64,000 nt of DNA from Crossaster papposus (taxonomy: Eukaryota > Echinodermata > Asteroidea > Velatida > Solasteridae): positions 992,001-1,056,000 of the forward strand of contig JBAIAA010000693.1 of assembly GCA_037893245.1 (NCBI GenBank), written 5' to 3'. Position 1 is the first letter of the stretch. The number at the start of each line of letters is the position of its first letter. Positions 47,879-59,880 of this stretch are shown piece after piece. The position numbers and the translations under genes are program-made. The notes under the pieces were generated by a model. That model was given only the letters and a program-made list of their open reading frames with translations, had not been told where the DNA came from and did not search any database.

Positions 47879-48755
47879 CCCCTCTTTTGCTTTCTCGCAT
47901 CCCTTTTTGATCTTGCCAACAGTGAAGTCATAATATACTGCAAATTTGCGCTCGCACGGCTCATTTGCTTCTTCGCACCCCTTTTTGTTCTTGCCAACAG
48001 TGAAGTCATAACATACTGCAAGTTTGCGCCCGGACCGCTCTTTTGCTTTCTCACACCCCTTTTTCTCCGAGTGCCAACAGTCAAGTGTTATAACATACTG
48101 CAAATTTGCGCTCGCACCACTCTTCTGCTTTATCGCACCCCTTTTTGCTCTTGCCAACAGTGAAGTCAAAACTTAATGCAAGTTTGCGCCCGCACCCCTC
48201 TTTTGCTTTCTCGCACCCCTTTTTGCTCTTGCCAACAGTGAAGTCATAACATACTGCAAGTTTGCGCCCGCACCGCTCTTTTGCTTTCTCGCTCTCCTTT
48301 TTCTCCGAGTGCCAACAGTGAAGTGTTATAACATACTGCAAGTTTGCGCCTGCACCCCTCTTTTGCTTTCTCGCACCCCTTTTTGCTGTTGCCAACAGTG
48401 AAGTCATAACATACTGCAAATTTGCGCCCACACACCTCTTTTGCTTTCTTGCACCCCATTTTGCTGTTGCCAACAGTAAAGTCATAACATACTGCAAATT
48501 TACGCCCGCACACCTCTTTTGCTTTCTCGTACCCCTTTTTGCTCTTGCCAACAGTAAAGTCATAACATACTGCAAATTTGCGCCCGCTCCCCACTTTTGC
48601 TTTCTCGCATCCCTTTTTGCTGTCGCCAACAGTGAAGTCATAATATACTGCAAATTTGCGCTCGCACCGCTCATTTGCTTCTTTCCACCCCTTTTTGCTG
48701 TTGTCAACAGTGAAGTCATAACATACTGCACGTTTGCGCCAGGACCGCTCTTTTG
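47879..48755 (+). repeat. 3218-bp-spaced duplication, copy 2
   Basis: Counterpart of 44661-45537, diverging after GCGCCAGGACCGC near 48745. Confidence 0.86.
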
Positions 48756-48899
48756 CTCTCCCACACCCCTTTTTCTCCGAGTGCCAACAGTGAAGTTTTA
48801 TAACTTACTGCAAATTTGCGCTCGCACCACTCTTTTGCTTTCTCGCACCCCTTTTTGCTCTTGCCAACAGTGAAGTCAAAACATAATGCAAGTTTGCGC

Positions 48900-49293
48900 C
48901 CGCACCCCTCTTTTGCTTTCTCGCACCCCTTTTTGCTCTTGCCAACAGTGAAGTCATAACATACTGTAAATTTGCGCCCGCACCCCTATTTTGCTTCATC
49001 GCACCCCTTTTTGCTCTTGCCAAAAGTGAAGTCATAACATACTGCAAATTTGCGCCCGCGCCCCTCTTTTGCTTTCTCTCACCCCTTTTTGCTGTTGTCA
49101 ACAGTGAAGTCGTAACATACTGCACATTTGCGCGCGCATCCCTCTTTTCCTTTCTCGCACTCCTTTTTGTTCTTGCCAACAGTGAAGTCATAACATACTG
49201 CAAGTTTGCACCCGCACCGCTCTTTTGCTTTCTCGCACCCCTTTTTCTCCGAGTGCCAACAGTGAAGTGTTATAACATACTGCAAGTTTGCTC
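48900..49293 (+). repeat. 5-monomer tandem unit (394 bp), copy 1
   Basis: Offset 394 bp (4 x 78 + 82) to 49294-49687. Shared marks are GCTTCATCGC, GCCAAAAGTGAAG, TTTCTCTCACCCC, GAAGTCGTAAC and GCGCGCGCATCC. Confidence 0.9.
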
Positions 49294-49687
49294 CCGCACC
49301 CCTCTTTTGCTTTCTCGCACCCCTTTTTGCTCTTGCCAACAGTGAAGTCATAACATACTGCAAATTTGCGCCCGCACCCCTATTTTGCTTCATCGCACCC
49401 TTTTTTGCTCTTGCCAAAAGTGAAGTCATAACATACTGCAAATTTGCGCCCGCGCCCCTCTTTTGCTTTCTCTCACCCCTTTTTGCTGTTGTCAACAGTG
49501 AAGTCGTAACATACTGCACATTTGCGCGCGCATCCCTCTTTTGCTTTCTCGCACTCCTTTTTGTTCTTGCCAACAGTGAAGTCATAACATATTGCAAGTT
49601 TGCACCCGCACCGCTCTTTTGCTTTCTCGCACCCCTTTTTCTCCGAGTGCCAACAGTGAAGTGTTATAACATACTGCAAGTTTGTGC
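49294..49687 (+). repeat. 5-monomer tandem unit (394 bp), copy 2
   Basis: Tandem partner of 48900-49293. Differences include CACCCTTTTTTGC near 49397 and CATATTGC near 49588. Confidence 0.9.
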
Positions 49688-50613
49688 CCGCACTCCTCTT
49701 TTGCTTTCTCGCACCCCTTTTTGCTCTTGCCAACAGTGAAGTCATAACATACTGCACTTTTGCGCCCGCACCCCTCTGTTGCTTTCTCGCACCCCTTTTT
49801 GCTCTTGCCAACATTAAAGTCATAACATACTGCAAATTTGCGCCCGCACCCCTATTTTGCTTTATCGCACCCCTTTTTGCTGTTGTCAACAGTGAAGTCA
49901 TAACATACTGCACATTTGCGCGCGCATCCCTCTTTTGCTTTCTCGCACCCCTTTTTGTTCTTGCCAACAGTGAAGTCATAACATACTGCAAATTTGCACC
50001 CGCACCGCTCTTTTGCTTTCTCGCACCCCTTTTTATCCGAGTGCAAACGGTTAAGTGTTATAACATACTGCAAGTTTGCTCCCGCACCCCTCCTTTGCTT
50101 TCTCGCACCCCTTTTTGCCCTTGCCAACAGTGAAGTCATAACATACTGCACATTTGCGCACACACCCCTCTTTTGCTGTCTCGCACCCCATTTTGCTCTT
50201 GCCAACAGTGAAGTCCTAACATACTGCAAATTTGCGCCCGCACCCCTCTTTTGCTTTCTCGCACCCCTTTTTGTTCTTGCCAACAGTGAAGTCATAACAT
50301 ACTGCAAGTTTGCACCCGCACCGCTCTTTTGCTTTCTCGCACCCCTTTTTCTCCGAGTGCCAACAGTGAAGTGTTATAACATACTGCAAGTTTGCGCCCG
50401 CACCCCTCTTTTGTTTTCTCGCAACCCCTTTTGCCCTTGCCAACAGTGAAGTCATAACATACTGCAAATTTGCGCCCGCACCCCTCTTTTGCTTTCTCGC
50501 ATCCCTTTTTGCTGACGCCAACAGTGAAGTCATAATATACTGCAAATTTGCGCTCGCACCCCTCATTTGCTTTTTCGCACCCCTTTTTGTTCTTGCCCAC
50601 AGTGAAGTCATAT
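49550..50613 (+). repeat. 5.3-kb-spaced duplication, copy 1
   Basis: Matches about 54886-55871. The offset is 5336 bp up to about 50130 and 5258 bp afterwards, because one 78-bp monomer is missing from the second copy near 55460. Shared marks are GTTTGTGCCCGCACTCC, CCTCTGTTGC, CAACATTAAAG and GTGCAAACGG. Confidence 0.85.
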
Positions 50614-52091
50614 CATACTGCAAGTTTGCGCCCGGACCGCTCTTTTGCTCTCCCACACCCCTTTTTCTCCGAGTGCCAACAGTGAAGTGTTATAACATAC
50701 TGCAAATTTGCGCTCGCACCACTCTTTTGCTTTCTCGCACCCCTTTTTGCTCTTGCCAACAGTGAAGTCAAAACATAATGCAAGTTTGCGCCCGCACCCC
50801 TCTTTTGCTTTCTCGCACCCCTTTTTGCTCTTGCCAACAGTGAAGTCATAACATACTGCAAATTTGCGCCCGCACCCCTCTTTTGCTTTCTCGCACCCGT
50901 TTTTGCTCTTGCCAACAGTGAAGTCATAACATACTGCAAATTTGCGCCCGCACCCCTATTTTGCTTTATCGCACCCCTTTTTGCTCTTGCCAACAGTGAA
51001 GTCATAACATACTGCAAATTTACGCCCGCACCCCTATTTTGCTTTATCGCTCCCCTTTTTGCTCTTGCCAACAGTGAAGTCATAACATACTGCAAATTTG
51101 CGCCGCGCCCCTCTTTTGCTTTCTCGCACCCCTTTTTGCCCTTGCCAACAGTGAAGTCATAACATACTGCAAATTTGCGCCCGCACCCCTCTTTTGCTTT
51201 CTTTCACCCCTTTTGCTGTTGCCAACAGTGAAGTCATAACATACTGCAAATTTGCGCCCGCACACCTCTTTTGCTTTCTCGCACCTCTTGTTGCTCTTGC
51301 CAACAGTAAAGACATAACATACTGCAAATTTGCGCACGCACCCCTCTTTTGCTTTCTTGCACCCCTTTTTGCTGTTGCCAACAGTGAAGTCATAACATAC
51401 TGCAAATTTGCGCCCGCACACCTCTTTTGCTTTTTTACACCCCTTTTTGCTCTTGCCAACATTAAAGTCATAACATACTGCAAATTTGCGCCCGCACCCC
51501 TCTTTTGCTTTCTCGCACCCCTTTTGGCTGTTGTCAACAGTGAAGTCATAACATACTGCACATTTGCGCGCGCATCCCTCTTTTGCTTTCTCGCACTCCT
51601 TTTTGTTCTTGCCAACAGTGAAGTCATAACATACTGCAAGTTTGCACCCGCACCGCTCTTTTGCTTTCTCGCATCCCTTTTCGCTGTCGCCAACAGTGAA
51701 GTCATAATATACTGCAAATTTGCGCTCGCACCCCTCATTTGCTTTTTCGCACCCCTTTTTGTTCTTGCCAACAGTGAAGTCATAACATACTGCAAGTTTG
51801 CGCCCGGACGGCTCTTTTGCTCTCCCACACCCCTTTTTCTCCGAGTGCCAACAGTGAAGTGTTATAACGTTCTGCAAATTTGCGCTCGCACCACTCTTTT
51901 GCTTTCTCACCCCTTTTTGCTCTTGCCAACAGTGAAGTCACAACATACTGCAAATTTGCGCCCGCACCCCTCTTTTTGCTTTCTCGCACCCCTTTTTGCT
52001 CTTGCCAACAGTGAAGTCATAACATACTGCAAATTTGCGCCCGCACCCCTCTTTTGCTTTCTTGCACCCCTATTTGCTGTTGCCAACAGTG
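49934..52091 (+). repeat. 4.4-kb-spaced duplication, copy 2
   Basis: Counterpart of 45534-47690. Private changes include CCTCCTTTGC near 50090 and GGACGGCTC near 51806. Confidence 0.9.
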
Positions 52092-52500
52092 AAGTCATAA
52101 CTTACTGCAAATTTGCGCCAGCACACCTCTTTTGCTTTTTCACACCCCTTTTTGCTCTTGCCAACATTAAAGTCATAACATACTGCAAATTTGCGCCCGC
52201 ACCCCTAGTTTGCTTTATCGCACCCCTTTTTGCTCTTGCCAACAGTGAAGTCATAACATACTGCAAATTTGCGCCCGCGCCCCTCTTTTGCTTTCTCGCA
52301 CCCCTTTTTGCTGTTGTCAACAGTGAAGTCATAACATACTGCAAATTTGCGCGCGCATCCCTCTTTTGCTTTCCCGCACTCCTTTTTGTTCTTGCCAACA
52401 GTGAAGTCATAACATACTGCAAGTTTGCACCCGCACCGCTCTTTTGCTTTCTCGCACCCCTTTTTCTCCGAGTGCCAACAGTGAAGTGTTATAACATACT
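51790..52500 (+). repeat. 4796-bp-spaced duplication, copy 1
   Basis: Matches 56586-57296 at offset 4796 bp, through GTTATAACGTTCTGC, CTTTCTCACCCC, CACCCCTATTTGC, CATAACTTACTGC and CTTTTTCACACC. Confidence 0.85.
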
Positions 52501-52981
52501 GCAAGTTTTTGCCCGCACCCCTATTTTGCTTTCTCGCACTCCTTTTTGTTCTTGCCAACAGTGAAGTCATAACATACTGCAAGTTTGCACCCGCACCGCT
52601 CTTTTGCTTTCTCGCACCCCTTTTTCTCCGAGTGCCAACAGTGAAGTGTTATAACATACTGCAAGTTTTCGCCCGCACCCCTATTTTGCTTTCTCGCACC
52701 CCTTTTTGCCCTTGCCAACAGTGAAGTCATAACATACTGCAAATTTGCGCGCGCATCCCTCTTTTGCTTTCCCGCACTCCTTTTTGTTCTTGCCAACAGT
52801 GAAGTCATAACATACTGCAAGTTTGCACCCGCACCGCTCTTTTGCTTTCTCGCACCCCTTTTTCTCCGAGTGCCAACAGTGAAGTGTTATAACATACTGC
52901 AAGTTTTCGCCCGCACCCCTATTTTGCTTTCTCGCACCCCTTTTTGCCCTTGCCAACAGTGAAGTCATAACATACTGCAAA
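52376..52981 (+). repeat. Local expansion of 2- and 3-monomer units
   Basis: CCGCACTCC or TCGCACTCC marks at 52376, 52536 and 52774 are 160 bp (78 + 82) and 238 bp (2 x 78 + 82) apart. Each is followed by GTTTGCACCCGCACC, a type B monomer and GCAAGTTTT-CGCCC (or TTGCCC) with CCCTATTTTGC. This is a small low-order expansion inside the larger units. Confidence 0.83.
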
Positions 52982-53040
52982 TTTGCGCCCGCACCCCTCT
53001 TTTGCTTTCTCGCATCCCTTTTTGCTGTCGCCAACAGTGA

Positions 53041-54344
53041 AGTCATAATATACTGCAAATTTGCGCTCGCACCCCTCATTTGATTTTTCGCACCCCTTTT
53101 TGTTCTTGCCAACAGTGAAGTCATAACATACTGAATGTTTGCGCCCGGACCGCTCTTTTGCTCTCCTACACCCCTTTTTCTCCGAGTGCCAACAGTGAAG
53201 TGTTATAACATACTGCAAATTTGCGCTCGCACCACTCTTTTGCTTTCTCGCACCCCTTTTGGCTCTTGCCAACAGTGAAGTCAAAACATAATGCAAGTTT
53301 GCGCCCGCACCCCTCTTTTGCTTTCTCGCACCCCTTTTTGCTCTTGCCAACAGTGAAGTCATAACATACTGCAAATTTGCGCCCGCACCCCTCTTTTGCT
53401 TTCTCGCACCCCTTTTTGCTCTTGCCAACAGTGAAGTCATAACATACTGCAAATTTGCGCCCGCACCCCTATTTTGCTTTATCGCACCCCTTTTTGCTCT
53501 TCCAACAGTGAAGTCATAACATACTGCAAATTTGCCCCCGCGACCCTCTTTTGCTTTCTCGCACCCCTTTTTGCTGTTGCCAACAGTGAAGTCATAACAT
53601 ACTGCAAATTTGCGCCCGCACACCTCTTTTGCTTTTTTACACCCCTTTTTGCTGTTGCCAACAGTGAAGTCATAACATACTGCAAATTTGCGCCCGCACA
53701 CCTCTTTTGCTTTTTTACACCCCTTTTTGCTCTTGCCAACATTAAAGTCATAACATACTGCAAATTTGCGCCCGCACCCCTCTTTTGCTTTCTCGCACCC
53801 CTTTTGGCTGTTGTCAACAGTGAAGTCATAACATACTGCACATTTGCGCGCGCATCCCTCTTTTGCTTTCTCGCACTCCTTTTTGTTCTTGCCAACAGTG
53901 AAGTCATAACATACTGCAAGTTTGCACCCGCACCGCTCTTTTGCTTTCTCGCATCCCTTTTTGCTGTCGCCAACAGTGAAGTCAAAATATACTGCAAATT
54001 TGCGCTCGCACCCCTCATTTGCTTTTTCGCACCCCTTTTTGTTCTTGCCAACAGTGAAGTCATAATATACTGCAAATTTGCGCTCGCACCCCTCATTTGC
54101 TTTTTCGCACCCCTTTTTGTTCTTGCCAACAGTGAAGTCATAACCTGCAAGTTTGCGCCCGGACCGCTCTTTTGCTCTCCCACACCCCTTTTTCTCCGAG
54201 TGCCAACAGTGAAGTGTTATAACGTTCTGCAAATTTGCGCTCGCACCACTCTTTTGCTTTCTCACCCCTTTTTGCTCTTGCCAACAGTGAAGTCACAACA
54301 TACTGCAAATTTGCGCCCGCACCCCTCTTTTTGCTTTCTCGCAC
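53041..54344 (+). repeat. 4.3-kb-spaced duplication, copy 1
   Basis: Matches 57361-58688 at 4320 bp, then 4341 bp after the 21-bp sub-repeat gain at 57.48 kb, then 4344 bp after a 3-bp loss here (CATAACCTGC near 54140). Shared marks are ATTTGATTTTTCGC, GCTCTTCCAACAG and GCCCCCGCGACCC. Confidence 0.9.
53353..53430 (+). repeat. Reference type A monomer (78 bp)
   Basis: This is a clean example of the commonest monomer, measured from GTGAAG to the next GTGAAG. It has GTCATAAC after the GTGAAG start, the intact palindrome GCAAATTTGC, two CGCACCCC boxes 21 bp apart, and ends TTGCTCTTGCCAACA. Recurrent substitutions in other copies fall at a few sites: GCAAATTT becomes GCAAGTTT, GCACATTT or GCACGTTT; GCACCCCTC becomes GCACACCTC, GCACCGCTC or GCACCACTC; GCTCTTG becomes GCTGTTG, GTTCTTG or GCCCTTG; and GCCAACAGTGAAG becomes GTCAACAGTGAAG or GCCAACAGTAAAG. 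These variants in fixed order define the higher-order repeats. Confidence 0.95.
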
Positions 54345-54885
54345 CCCTTTTTGCTCTTGCCAACAGTGAAGTCAAAACATAATGCAAGTTTGCGCCCGCA
54401 CCCCTCTTTTGCTTTCTCGCACCCATTTTTGCTCTTGCCAACAGTGAAGTCATAACATACTGCAAATTTGCGCCCGCTCCCCTCTTTTGCTTTCTCGCAT
54501 CCCTTTTTGCTGTCCCCAACAGTGAAGTCATAATATACTGCAAATTTGCGCCCGCACCCCTCTTTTGCTTTATCGCACCTCTTTTTGCTCTTGCCAACAG
54601 TAAAGTCATAACATACTGCAAATTTGCGCCCGCACCCCTCTTTTGCTTTCTCGCACCCCTTTTTGCTGTTGTCAACAGTGAAGTCATAACATACTGCAAA
54701 TTTGCGCCCGCACCGCTCTTTTGCTTTCTCGCACCCCTTTTTGCCCTTGCCAACAGTGAAGTCATAACATACTGCACATTTGCGCCCACACCCCTCTTTT
54801 GCTGTCTTGCACCCCTTTTTGCTCTTGCCAACAGTGAAGTCATAACATACTGCACATTTGCGCGCGCATCCCTCTTTTGCTTTCT

Positions 54886-55871
54886 CGCACCCCTTTTTGT
54901 TCTTGCCAACAGTGAAGTCATAACATACTGCAAGTTTGCGCCCGCACCGCTCTTTTGCTTTCTCGCACCCCTTTTTCTCCGAGTGCCAACAGTGAAGTGT
55001 TATAACATACTGCAAGTTTGTGCCCGCACTCCTCTTTTGCTTTATCGCACCCCTTTTTGCTCTTGCCAACAGTGAAGTCATAACATACTGCACATTTGCG
55101 CCCGCACCCCTCTGTTGCTTTCTCGCACCCCTTTTTGCTCTTGCCAACATTAAAGTCATAACATACTGCAAATTTGCGCCCGCACCCCTATTTTGCTTTA
55201 TCGCACCCCTTTTTGCTGTTGTCAACAGTGAAGTCATAACATACTGCACATTTGCGCGCGCATCCCTCTTTTGCTTTCTCGCACCCCTTTTTGTTCTTGC
55301 CAACAGTGAAGTCATAACATACTGCAAATTTGCACCCGCACCGCTCTTTTGCTTTCTCGCACCCCTTTTTATCCGAGTGCAAACGGTGAAGTGTTATAAC
55401 ATACTGCAAGTTTGCTCCCGCACCCCTCTTTTGCTTTCTCGCACCCATTTTTGCCCTTGCCAACAGTGAAGTCCTAACATACTGCAAATTTGCGCCCGCA
55501 CCCCTCTTTTGCTTTCTCGCACCCCTTTTTGTTCTTGCCAACAGTGAAGTCATAACATACTGCAAGTTTGCACCCGCACCGCTCTTTTGCTTTCTCGCAC
55601 CCCTTTTTCTCCGAGTGCCAACAGTGAAGTGTTATAACATACTGCAAGTTTGCGCCCGCACCCCTCTTTTGTTTTCTCGCAACCCCTTTTGCCCTTGCCA
55701 ACAGTGAAGTCATAACATACTGCAAATTTGCGCCCGCACCCCTCTTTTGCTTTCTCGCATCCCTTTTTGCTGACGCCAACAGTGAAGTCATAATATACTG
55801 CAAATTTGCGCTCGCACCCCTCATTTGCTTTTTCGCACCCCTTTTTGTTCTTGCCCACAGTGAAGTCATAA
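54886..55871 (+). repeat. 5.3-kb-spaced duplication, copy 2
   Basis: Counterpart of 49550-50613, one monomer shorter. It has GCAAACGGTGAAG where the other copies have GCAAACGGTTAAG. Confidence 0.85.
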
Positions 55872-56585
55872 CATACTGCAAATTTGCGCCCGCACCCCTC
55901 TTTTGCTTTCTCGCACCCCTTTTTGCTGTTGTCAACAGTGAAGTCATAACATACTGCAAATTTGCGCCCGCACCGCTCTTTTGCTTTCTCGCACCCCTTT
56001 TTGCCCTTGCCAACAGTGAAGTCATAACATACTGCACATTTGCGCCCACACCCCTCTTTTGCTGTCTTGCACCCCTTTTTGCTCTTGCCAACAGTGAAGT
56101 CATAACATACTGCAAGTTTGCGCCCGCACCGCTCTTTTGCTTTCTCGCACCCCTTTTTCTACGAGTGCCAACAGTGAAGTGTTATAACATACTGCAAATT
56201 TGCGCTCGCACCACTCTTTTGCTTTCTGGCACCCCTTTTTGCTCTTGCCAACAGTGAAGTCAAAAAATAATGCAAGTTTGCGCCCGCACCCCTCTTTTGC
56301 TTTCTCGCACCCCTTTTTGCTCTTGCCAACAGTGAAGTCATAACATACTGCAAGTTTGCGCCCGCACCGCTCTTTTGCTTTCTCGCACCCCTTGTTCTCC
56401 GAGTGCCAACAGTGAAGTGTTATAACATACTGCAAGTTTGCGCCCGCACCCCTCTTTTGCTTTCTCGCACCCCTTTTTGCCCTTGCCAACAGTGAAGTCA
56501 TAACATACTGCACATTTGCGCCCGCACCCCTCTTTTGCTGTCTTGCACCTCTTTTTGCTCTTGCCAACAGTGAAGTCATAACATA

Positions 56586-57296
56586 CTGCAAATTTGCGCC
56601 CGGACCGCTCTTTTGCTCTCCCACACCCCTTTTTCTCCGAGTGCCAACAGTGAAGTGTTATAACGTTCTGCAAATTTGCGCTCGCACCACTCTTTTGCTT
56701 TCTCACCCCTTTTTGCTCTTGCCAACAGTGAAGTCACAACATACTGCAAATTTGCGCCCGCACCCCTCTTTTTGCTTTCTCGCACCCCTTTTTGCTCTTG
56801 CCAACAGTGAAGTCATAACATACTGCAAATTTGCGCCCGCACCCCTCTTTTGCTTTCTTGCACCCCTATTTGCTGTTGCCAACAGTGAAGTCATAACTTA
56901 CTGCAAATTTGCGCCAGCACACCTCTTTTGCTTTTTCACACCCCTTTTTGCTCTTGCCAACATTAAAGTCATAACATACTGCAAATTTGCGCCCGCACCC
57001 CTATTTTGCTTTATCGCACCCCTTTTTGCTCTTGCCAACAGTGAAGTCATAACATACTGCAAATTTGCGCCCGCGCCCCTCTTTTGCTTTCTCGCACCCC
57101 TTTTTGCTGTTGTCAATAGTGAAGTCATAACATAATGCAAATTTGCGCGCGCATCCCTCTTTTGCTTTCTCGCACTCCTTTTTGTTCTTGCCAACAGTGA
57201 AGTCATAACATACTGCAAGTTTGCACCTGCACCGCTCTTTTGCTTTCTCGCACCCCTTTTTCTCCGAGTGCCAACAGTGAAGTGTTATAACATACT
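56586..57296 (+). repeat. 4796-bp-spaced duplication, copy 2
   Basis: Counterpart of 51790-52500. Private changes include TTGTCAATAGTG near 57112 and ACATAATGC near 57131. Confidence 0.85.
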
Positions 57297-57360
57297 GCAA
57301 GTTTGCGCCCGCACCCCTCTTTTGCTTTCTCGCACCCCTTTTTGCCCTTGCCAACAGTGA

Positions 57361-58688
57361 AGTCATAATATACTGCAAATTTGCGCTCGCACCCCTCATT
57401 TGATTTTTCGCACCCCTTTTTGTTCTTGCCAACAGTGAAGTCATAACATACTGAAAGTTTGCGCCCGGACCGCTCTTTTGCTCTCCCACACCCCTCTTTT
57501 GCTCTCCCACACCCCTTTTTCTCCGAGTGCCAACAGTGAAGTGTTATAACATACTGCAAATTTGCGCTCGCACCACTCGTTTGCTTTCTCGCACCCCTTT
57601 TGGCTCTTGCCAACAGTGAAGTCAAAACATAATGCAAGTTTGCGCCCGCACCCCTCTTTTGCTTTCTCGCACCCCTTTTTGCTCTTGCCAACAGTGAAAT
57701 CATAACATACTGCAAATTTGCGCCCGCACCCCTCTTTTGCTTTCTCGCACCCCTTTTTGCTCTTGCCAACAGTGAAGTCATAACATACTGCAAATTTGCG
57801 CCCGCACCCCTATTTTGCGTTATCGCACCCCTTTTTGCTCTTCCAACAGTGAAGTCATAACATACTGCAAATTTGCCCCCGCGACCCTCTTTTGCTTTCT
57901 CGCACCCCTTTTTGCTGTTGCCAACAGTGAAGTCATAACATACTGCAAATTTGCGCCCGCACACCTCTTTTGCTTTTTTACACCCCTTTTTGCTGTTGCC
58001 AACAGTGAAGTCATAACATACTGCAAATTTGCGCCCGCACACCTCTTTTGCTTTTTTACACCCCTTTTTGCTCTTGCCAACATTAAAGTCATAACATACT
58101 GCAAATTTGCGCCCGCACCCCTCTTTTGCTTTCTCGCACCCCTTTTGGCTGTTGTCAACAGTGAAGTCATAACATACTGCACATTTGCGCGCGCATCCCT
58201 CTTTTGCTTTCTCGCACTCCTTTTTGTTCTTGACAACAGTGAAGTCATAACATACTGCAAGTTTGCACCCGCACCGCTCTTTTGCTTTCTCGCATCCCTT
58301 TTTGCTGTCGCCAACAGTGAAGCCATAATATACTGCAAATTTGCGCTCGCACCCCTCATTTGCTTTTTCGCACCCCTTTTTGTTCTTGACAACAGTGAAG
58401 TCATAATATACTGCAAATTTGCGCTCGCACCCCTCATTTGCTTTTTCGCACCCCTTTTTGTTCTTGCCAACAGTGAAGTCATAACATACTGCAAGTTTGC
58501 GCCCGGACCGCTCTTTTGCTCTCCCACACCCCTTTTTCTCCGAGTGCCAACAGTGAAGTGTTATAACGTTCTGCAAATTTGCGCTTGCACCACTCTTTTG
58601 CTTTCTCACCCCTTTTTGCTCTTGCCAACAGTGAAGTCACAACATACTGCAAATTTGCGCCCGCACCCCTCTTTTTGCTTTCTCGCAC
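57361..58688 (+). repeat. 4.3-kb-spaced duplication, copy 2
   Basis: Counterpart of 53041-54344 with the additional 21-bp sub-repeat. It has TTGCGTTATCGC near 57816 and CTTGACAACAG near 58230 and 58388. Confidence 0.9.
57435..57535 (+). repeat. 101-bp monomer with an independent extra 21-bp sub-repeat
   Basis: The unit from GTGAAG to GTGAAG is 101 bp, i.e. the 80-bp left part of a type B junction plus 21 bp. The segment CTCTCCCACACCCCT is present twice in succession (about 57481-57516). The homologous block at 53041-54344 has only one copy, which shifts the offset between the two blocks from 4320 to 4341 bp. It is therefore a separate event from the 99-bp monomers. Confidence 0.88.
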
Positions 58689-59658
58689 CCCTTTTTGCTC
58701 TTGCCAACAGTGAAGTCATAACATACTGCAAATTTGCGCCCGCTCTCCTCTTTTGCTTTCTCGCATCTCTTTTTGCTGTCGCCAACAGTGAAGTCATAAT
58801 ATACTGCAAATTTGCGCTCGCACCCATCATTTGCTTTTTCGCACCCCCTTTTGCTCTTGCCAACAGTAAAGTCACAACATGCTGCAAATTTGCGCCCGCA
58901 CCCTTCTTTTCCTTTCTTGCACCCCTTTTTGCTGTTGTCAACAGTGAAGTCATAACATACTGCACATTTGCGCCCGCACCCCTCTTTTGCTTTCTCGCAC
59001 CCCTTTTTGTTCTTGCCAACAGTGAAGTCATAACATACTGCAAGTTTGCGCCCGCACTGCTCTTTTGCTTTCTTGCACCCCTTTTTCTCCGAGTGCCAAC
59101 AGTGAAGTGTTATAACATACTGCAAATTTGCGCTCGCACCACTCTTTTGCTTTCTCGCACCCCTTTTTGCTCTTGCCAACAGTGAAGTCAAAACATAATG
59201 CAAGTTTGCGCCCGCACCCCTCTTTTGCTTTCTCGCACCCCTTTTTGCTCTTGCCAACAGTGAAGTCATAACATACTGCAAATTTGCGCCCGCACCCCTC
59301 TTTTGCTTTCTTGCACCCCTTTTTGCTGTTGCCAACAGTGAAGTCATAACATACTGCAAACTTGCGCCCGCTCCCCTCTTTTGCTTTCTCGCATCCCTTT
59401 TTGCTGTCCCCAACAGTGAAGTCATAATATACTGCAAATTTGCGCCCGCACCCCTCTTTTGCTTTATCGCACCTCTTTTTGCTCTTGCCAACAGTAAAGT
59501 CATAACATACTGCAAATTTGCGCCCGCACCCCTCTTTTGCTTTCTAGCACCCCTTTTTGCTGTTGTCAACAGTGAAGTCATAACATACTGCAAATTTGCG
59601 CCCGCACCGCTCTTTTGCTTTATCGCACCCCTTTTTGCCCTTGCCAACAGTGAAGTCA
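58010..59658 (+). repeat. 3213-bp-spaced duplication, copy 1
   Basis: Matches 61223-62871 at offset 3213 bp, including GAAGCCATAATATAC at 58319/61532, the indel-marked monomer, CACCCATCATTTG and GCAAACTTGCGCC. Confidence 0.88.
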
Positions 59659-59880
59659 TAACATACTGCACATTTGCGCCCACACCCCTCTTTTGCTGTC
59701 TTGCACCCCTTTTTGCTCTTGCCAACAGTGAAGTCATAACATACTGCAAGTTTGCGCCCGCACCGCTCTTTTGCTTTCTCGCACCCCTTTTTCTCCGAGT
59801 GCCAACAGTGAAGTGTTATAACATACTGGAAATTTGCGCTCGCACCACTCTTTTGCTTTCTCGCACCCCTTTTTACTCTT

